From: Treponema sp.
GTDB taxonomy: Bacteria > Spirochaetota > Spirochaetia > Treponematales > Breznakiellaceae
Direction: 5' to 3'
DNA length: 44,885 nt
NCBI GenBank assembly: GCA_031278715.1
Contig: JAITJW010000116.1
Span: 1 to 44,885 of the forward strand
The notes below the pieces were generated by a model. The model had not been told where the DNA came from. It saw nothing but the letters and a program-made list of their open reading frames with translations, and searched no databases. Below, one piece after another: positions 42,501 to 44,885 of the stretch; the stretch's first letter is position 1, and each line of letters opens with the position of its first letter. The translations under genes were made by a program, and so were the position numbers.

Positions 42501-43047
42501 TTTCCAGTTCGATGTAAACCGCACCCTGTTGTTCCTCCCAGCCGTTCAGGTAGCGCTCTACAATTTCGGCGGCCACCTGTTCCCAGGCAGCCCGGACTTC
42601 CCCTGCGTCTGCCAGATTTACTATCTGCCCGGAATTTTCATAGTTCCACAGTTCCGCCGCTTCCTGCAGCGCCTTTTCCAGCCCGGAACCTTCAAAACCA
42701 GCCCGTTCACTGTAGACCCGCTCACTTGCCCAGCGTACATAGGCAGTCTCCATTTCCTTGCGGTAACTCGTTTCGGCCCATTCCCGTTCTTTCCGCCATG
42801 TCTCACTGTCCTGCTCCTGCAGCCATACAGCCCCGCTTTCCCATTCGTACATCGCCGCTTCCAGTCCTGATTGGGCAAGCTGTTCCCAGTTTTGGACTTT
42901 TCGCTCTGCCGCAGCTTTGTCCAGGTAGTGTTCCAGCCGCGCCATACCCTGCCGCAGATCCGTCCGCAGTTCTATTGCCGGAAGCATTGCCGCCAACTGA
43001 CATTGTACCAGTACCAGAGCAATAATCTTGCTTAGCTTCGAATTCAT
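33535..43047 (-). CDS. Giant 3170-residue exported protein with C-terminal NlpC/P60-like peptidase
   Basis: MNSKLSKIIALVLVQCQLAAMLPA forms a signal peptide. Residues about 30-1500 are Glu/Ala/Trp-rich helical coiled coil with irregular W-containing repeats (SWNQAYLEL, KQWEAAILL). A hydrophobic pair of helices lies near 1570-1620, another coiled coil near 1620-2150, and Gly/Ala-rich hydrophobic segments near 2330-2480. The C-terminal 160 residues look like NlpC/P60: C3038 in PGVDCSGAI, H3091 in GRITHVQTF and D3103 as possible third residue. Such domains cut peptidoglycan peptides. ATG 43047 has AGGAGGGG upstream; the frame to 43074 is not used. It may belong with the very long Leptospira family TIGR04388, which I cannot verify. 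No partner gene adjoins it. Confidence 0.85.
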   Translation of the reverse strand: MNSKLSKIIALVLVQCQLAAMLPAIELRTDLRQGMARLEHYLDKAAAERKVQNWEQLAQSGLEAAMYEWESGAVWLQEQDSETWRKEREWAETSYRKEMETAYVRWASERVYSERAGFEGSGLEKALQEAAELWNYENSGQIVNLADAGEVRAAWEQVAAEIVERYLNGWEEQQGAVYIELESRFQDLGLSDKERESLILETAEIRRIEVRREYNRIALAEGNRFMTELLYDQGSMKKLAANEAASVIARELAREAEEATEERARELFNQLDTMISAEAQGDIELSAEDWLNQFRAVFEEALARWEEAELGFLAARSEWEHDAEDAYLAGEESWNQAYLELTERQKQWEAAILLKIDEGFAKWQENQSRLAAELEDARTEFLAAAAESRSIKETMLESQEAIYIRSRQMMDLVNQGIESWFNLWDDKYLMVYTYMKNAIEKEASLAERFAGLDYEVFKNLLTAIDIDDLTNPNKNNAQILQAQIEVWVEACLVLQEREILSSIDELLESAGSLINTDTGWLSLAMKYREFADDSARRLYELAGSAAGNSGDYRGELTAELLKAEALLNYWDKELEVAGALHQYAQETSSTIEDAAKTREELEKAKAAYEESVKDYQGITELISQKSTALERTREDFEKAQAVLAGFKKEVEDAQRDYLNIISAMKEMNPTLVYAELTELARMILDFWKGKIQNAEGKELSLEDTIHTYYQLSHEYMDILHSLEISSLINSLETGSGPGQDGITGLETKAEDARFLSRSGQEEDLRAAAGLYPAELLLRSTWGTDTEGEERTWNGKEFLIELDMAYRETGDPVEREDLLVLMRWVWEEAALYYDEEVLLRKETIEYLKTGTLPDPDSEGAERANLIRERYGQYDAGLQNQKNREAGQRVAELIAALKAGLNTAGEKKTLEYAAELRDAGKGLNESGQEALEYFIMSFLEYAAVRDYENGLESLADRESREKEYQEALTSYTAYDSWRYGIYDTAGLEEITGSAEFAALADEEREWFLSCVELGDTLALYTLIENLRTTSAEELVRRTDALVYTQYYVGEKEENRSSWLTSLAAHRARISSSGIDSKSLMEIEPLFASDAKKTYLEGLEQKIYRIGIWFDTMDEWDQTQYREAAGTLMLESARAALENSWQEFQNGINTDSWLCLMIHDELEKLRYINEGAETLAAIKAEKEEILTAVQKKYNDYANNEYDAAIRAIDQSCIDYNAVVDLADEYYRAMTEARLQLRKKQEIYDWAESVYLKDFGSNYDEYYVTPQEKLVQVQYARERALIAVEVLNEISNGVPARTDANYGQALESYRESRRAYYLAQATAYQTTQSIVRLETIVREAELAEEAARSRLVGTFTSVSPGQYELVNLVDDGNGGYKPVLTYTLENLQQAGTVSHEAVRKPDSEIDGEVFQKYFGDDTAVSIEKAGSGTSMTLAEWEAGEWLKKTMNRGIDYLNDVMLASLYIKYCSQEDSAEGNTWFINGGDPRRNGDYTLGDIPLNTSFHGIDVKTRYSEARKTALQEAYNRVIRQKGGEEDIAYYLLYRDRNLVTGADSREEDLLKSRALQKLSESIGKTHERYVVDVRTYTGIAIGYTAAGTAAAIGAIFIPSLWAISIQSFALAATFYALAGTAEFARKQINSLWTDVKNLGNRYTDIVNGQNSQFRDEYGTWMEAAVRLKAEREKLNLFYYGSAQGPAGEGKTNTLSYDDFRTGLTNLFIFGGNNNTVTFNDAIAVYSKTLYEETNAGAGSTVTGAISILNAALEARSKNQQALMNGEIERLKEEQQGALELYGEMMNVARSIPQDRQAELRALALRAGDPSLDIAERRESSAEYERLISELSFDTEDLREDMRILLDRALGDNSWNSTNHGQNIINLEGELFGSLTRYSRPTEAYTEHEILLLREAGLAALDTDTALRLSVKEQEWGIIFEDFLNQYSAWLEQVDQIRQAGLSEWNKARSRMNEGYNTWRKNFNDEYQAKTAAWDLNYLEFVNEKQIWVEDQYLYAVNVGNSGLFEYAGDNADQIIEQSLAKVSVGRMNRETIDPLSYTDMLLEDSILGELLARADNLAGRGDLGAQKVLTAAKRTSTAGNLAQAAKLIGEMDNDMQKTAAKLAAQQAQQLIEEAISQLYSRLDRENRTMLAWEEQLVQSYGYQIDGQIRRKATVDSALFGNYTVTQTVHRYEFYVPESGPVSGVDLNAATLNGLDADTIMYMAETARLNLDKWGEMIFGRVENNKTVEHQVLRSNGNDDNALVTVRDGALGAHIGYGPLLKDEVSYLHSPLEDAEDPGAGEMGKILLDFWWNGMVSSVGYSEMGKAVYDQKFWAQAYTPGFTAPTIRDTLDFALDITSIALSGVITPFAASLINMVDDLLFSGLDLSFSYRTTDEVMKSLTTTAATSVLSLGFGALGKTNVAKSIVKTFDKFKKVGGDIILKAGSAAIKSYTTTMAVNAIQAINFKTGDFDTKTFTESLYSTETLSGTVSTLVGVGLNGIANKVISAGNEKLFSGLANLGVAGLTEASRYGVYAADSLINGKGSFGERLGQAYEDMGGVTLNIANLGSILDFIGTASFRLGENYDTNLGTLGQMFSGVGLMELNLGLDGTSLSFGTGGIDLAGNLYNTAKHGLDYMSLAYGTYEGSENRDILVTNYLDGDWVAENTSMRIEAGSDILNVVNQGELGTTTVAQTRRQDDGTGRLITIADTGNTNLNAIALQHESWRDGYITSDNDIETFKAVLSHIQMAVKMLNDTVELPLNGLLIDDLMMYLGMGGDTTAFAKYVSENYDSSGDYWKLMDNGTLVNDNSGWLTDERGDPIYKDGKPIGAPGIETGLLNILYGGTSNRAYGEYTSWQIFVAQHAMQASSMTYKMSDGIAFVWPRDRSWTGNTTGQELDMDFLLRAAGNTIADAVFSKLSPGVERYSIDTNSNTSIDIMSYIRKTSEYKKPIDELYWGTAPLDAIVMRLTSTQIRVNTEAALSFIKDQLSPAETAHREIYEQYVLDAEQRLSELQNNPSGNSFGTKLAQAALILAGGRYVWGYENPFNSSMPGVDCSGAILFALQLMGYDLPRVTANDIIKNFTTEISDGTIRPGDINANLDSNGRITHVQTFTDTNRVIDPFGGEANISSNPGVIRYRAAPSTNFVAYRFDLDKIKSYYNPSHDILGGNLSIYQYNNAWQRLLEYSK

Positions 43048-43244
43048 AGCCCCTCCTGCGCCGTGCGGCGCCATTAGATGATTGCCGTTGCCCTAACGGG
43101 CCCGGTTTTTTCTCACCTATATAGAGGGGCGGATATGCGTTTTTGAATCGATTTTTAGGATTTTTTTTGTTTTTTTTGGCGAATTAACGCTGATTGTTAC
43201 TTCATGGCAGATTCATGGGTGATGTACCCGTCGGCTTCTGGCAG

Positions 43245-43276
43245 CCTGTTTCAAAATCTCACCTGTTTGAGACAGG
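43245..43276. repeat. Hairpin of the palindromic family after gltD
   Basis: CCTGTTTCAAA and TTTGAGACAGG pair with one mismatch around a 10-base loop, 18 bases beyond the gltD stop. The core matches the palindrome at 10776-10808. It may end gltD transcription. The rest of 43048-43294 holds only the giant gene's upstream region, with a possible TATATA near 43119-43124. Confidence 0.6.
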
Positions 43277-43294
43277 ATCGAATGGCACAGTACC

Positions 43295-44737
43295 TTACAG
43301 AGTCCTGATAATCGCCTCTGCAGCGGAACGGCCTTCCGCCATGGCCCGGACCACAAGACTTGCGCCGTTCTTGGCATCCCCCGCAGCCCAGACTTTGGGG
43401 TTGCTGGTGTGGAACGTGCCCCGTGTTTTGATGTTGCCCCGCTCATCGGTTTCCAGCCCCAGGCCGGCGACAACGCCACCCTGGACGACATGCGTAAAGC
43501 CCATAGCCAGAAGCACCAGGTCCGCGCCTATCTCAAACTCACTGCCCGCGACTTCGTTCATTACCCAGCGGCCGTTTTCCCGGGTCCAGTCCACCCGGCA
43601 GGCCAGGACAGAATCCACACCCCCCCCCTTACCGCGGAACTCTTTGGTATTGACGGACCAGAGCCGCTCCCCCCCTTCCAGGTGGGAACTTGAGGTCTTA
43701 AGCACCGTAGGCCAGAGAGGCCAGGGCGCGGAATCCGGACGGTGTTCCGGGGGCATGGGGAGCAGCTCTATCTGGGTAACTTTCCGGGCCCCCTGACGGT
43801 TGGCCGTACCGACACAATCCGAACCGGTGTCGCCACCGCCGATGACCAGCACCCGCTTGCCGTAAGCGATAATAGGATCCACCGGTTCCCCCCCCAGACT
43901 ACGGTTCTGCAGAGAGAGAAAGTCCAGGGCCTGAACAATACCGGAAAGTTCCCGGCCCGGCGCCCTGAGATCCCGCGCATCCCGCGCCCCAATGGTAAGG
44001 AGGATCAGGTCGAACGAGGATTCCAGACTCCGGGGCTCAATTACCCGGCTGTCACCCCCTCCGGTACCGAAAGCGTAGGGAGCATCGCCGATCCGGGTAT
44101 GCGTCTTAAAGCTGACCCCCTCGGCCTCCATGATCCGCACCCGCCGGTCTATGAAGTTTTTGTCCAGCTTAAAATCAGGAATACCATAGCGGAGGTAACC
44201 ACCCGCTTTGCGGTCCCCTTCGTAGACGGTAACGGAAAACCCCGCCCGGTTCAGATACCAGGCGGCGGAAAGACCCGCAGGACCGGCCCCCACTACGGCG
44301 ACCTTCCTGCCGTTCCGCTTCCGGGGAGGCTGGGGGACCACAAGACCCAGACTAAAAGCTTTTTCGATAACCGCCAGTTCGTTCTGCCGGATAGTTACAG
44401 GATCATCGTTGGCCCCCAGAACACAGGAGGCTTCGCAGAGGGCAGGACAGACCCGCCCGGTAAATTCCGGGAAAGGAGTAGTGTCCTGCAGCGCCACCCA
44501 GGCCCCCACCCAATCGCCCCGGTAAAGCCGGTCCTGCCATTCAGGCATGGCATTCCCCACCGGACAGGCCCAGTGGCAAAAGGGCGCCCCGCAGTCCATA
44601 CAACGGGAAGCCTGCGCCATCCGCTCCCCGTCGGAAAGCTGAAGCTCCACCTCGCTGTAGTCGTTGATCCGTTCCTCGACAGGACGATACCCCGCAACCT
44701 GCCGCTTCACCCTTAAAAATGCCCCGGACTTTCCCAT
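43295..44737 (-). CDS. gltD: Glutamate synthase small subunit / NADPH oxidoreductase
   Basis: This 480-residue flavoprotein passes electrons from NAD(P)H to the large subunit GltB for glutamate synthesis. The N-terminal Fe-S region has Cys at 46, 49, 54 and 58 (CMDCGAPFCHWAC) and again at 97, 101 and 105. The FAD-binding motif is VAVVGAGPAGLSAAWYL and the NADPH motif VLVIGGGDTGSDCVG. The C-terminal AAGDAKNGASLVVRAMAEGR is typical. ATG 44737 has GGGAG seven bases upstream; a GTG at 44767 is less likely. A promoter at 44795-44824 suggests its own transcript. gltB is not seen within the 118 bases upstream. Confidence 0.93.
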   Translation of the reverse strand: MGKSGAFLRVKRQVAGYRPVEERINDYSEVELQLSDGERMAQASRCMDCGAPFCHWACPVGNAMPEWQDRLYRGDWVGAWVALQDTTPFPEFTGRVCPALCEASCVLGANDDPVTIRQNELAVIEKAFSLGLVVPQPPRKRNGRKVAVVGAGPAGLSAAWYLNRAGFSVTVYEGDRKAGGYLRYGIPDFKLDKNFIDRRVRIMEAEGVSFKTHTRIGDAPYAFGTGGGDSRVIEPRSLESSFDLILLTIGARDARDLRAPGRELSGIVQALDFLSLQNRSLGGEPVDPIIAYGKRVLVIGGGDTGSDCVGTANRQGARKVTQIELLPMPPEHRPDSAPWPLWPTVLKTSSSHLEGGERLWSVNTKEFRGKGGGVDSVLACRVDWTRENGRWVMNEVAGSEFEIGADLVLLAMGFTHVVQGGVVAGLGLETDERGNIKTRGTFHTSNPKVWAAGDAKNGASLVVRAMAEGRSAAEAIIRTL

Positions 44738-44794
44738 CGTATACTCCCGCACCAGCCCGCGCCCCACAGGGACAACGGTGTTTTGTCATGCGGC

Positions 44795-44824
44795 ATCATA
44801 TCCAGAAAAGTCTGTCATCCGCAA
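44795..44824 (-). promoter_or_regulatory. Candidate gltD promoter
   Basis: TATGAT (44795-44800) lies 18 bases from TTGCGG (44819-44824) on the minus strand. It predicts a start near 44788 and a leader of about 50 bases before ATG 44737. The -35 box is weak. Confidence 0.4.
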
Positions 44825-44885
44825 TAAGGACACCTGACGCCTCTGCGTTACCATAAGCTTTTTGTAAAATAGTAGGGGGGGCCTG

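Noticed and set aside
44768-44885. 3' end of gltB upstream of gltD
   Set aside because: A frame is open to a TGA near 44796, but the translated residues do not resemble a GltB C-terminus, and a promoter-like pair lies there.

Overview
The window looks like chromosomal DNA of a host-associated treponeme, probably of the insect- or termite-gut type. That assignment is inferred from gene content and sequence style: a spirochaete-type SMC protein, treponeme-like lipoproteins, a tightly packed rpmH-rnpA-yidD-yidC-jag block, an eukaryote-like IleRS, a large methyl-accepting chemotaxis protein, many normal AGGAGG-type ribosome sites and a fairly G+C-rich background. No rRNA, tRNA, phage, IS transposase or CRISPR array is recognisable.

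Layout. 1-910: tail of a hypothetical gene, then a small lipoprotein on the minus strand. 910-6342: a SGNH hydrolase followed by a complete VanA-type glycopeptide-resistance cluster in the order vanR-vanS-terminator-vanH-ligase-vanX. It is noticeably richer in A+T than its neighbours and has no mobile gene beside it. 6302-9115: thrC and uraA (minus). 9135-13591: the operon rpmH-rnpA-yidD-yidC-jag plus one conserved-looking secreted protein (minus). 13878-19121: ileS, a lipoprotein and two zinc-ribbon proteins (plus). 19293-22942: an operon for a PHP phosphoesterase, an XRE-cupin regulator, an AMP-forming acyl-CoA synthetase and a bacteriohemerythrin (minus). 23139-24263: a MalK/UgpC-type ATPase (minus). 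24542-30223: smc, a ptsN-like EIIA and a GH5 glycosidase (plus). 30237-32844: a small DUF3601-like protein and a chemotaxis receptor (minus). 33535-43047: one giant 3170-residue exported protein ending in an NlpC/P60-like peptidase domain (minus). 43295-44737: gltD (minus).

How it works together. VanR/VanS should sense a cell-wall signal. VanH makes D-lactate, the ligase makes D-Ala-D-Lac and VanX destroys D-Ala-D-Ala, so the stem peptide would be rebuilt to end in D-Lac. Catalytic residues sit at exactly the published enterococcal positions (VanX R71, H116, D123, E181, H184; ligase H244; VanR D53), so the set looks intact and functional. A complete VanA-type cluster in a diderm spirochaete is the most striking content of the window.

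A second theme is a family of nested palindromic repeats with cores like TTCC-AAAAC/GTTTTGG-AA. A 59-bp element occurs twice almost identically (6238-6296, 13752-13810) and once degenerately (18300-18358). A 119-bp three-hairpin element occurs twice in opposite orientation (19158-19276, 33160-33278). One 59-bp copy is translated as a tail on VanX. IleRS and ThrC also carry in-frame low-complexity inserts, and IleRS has a 21-bp tandem repeat.
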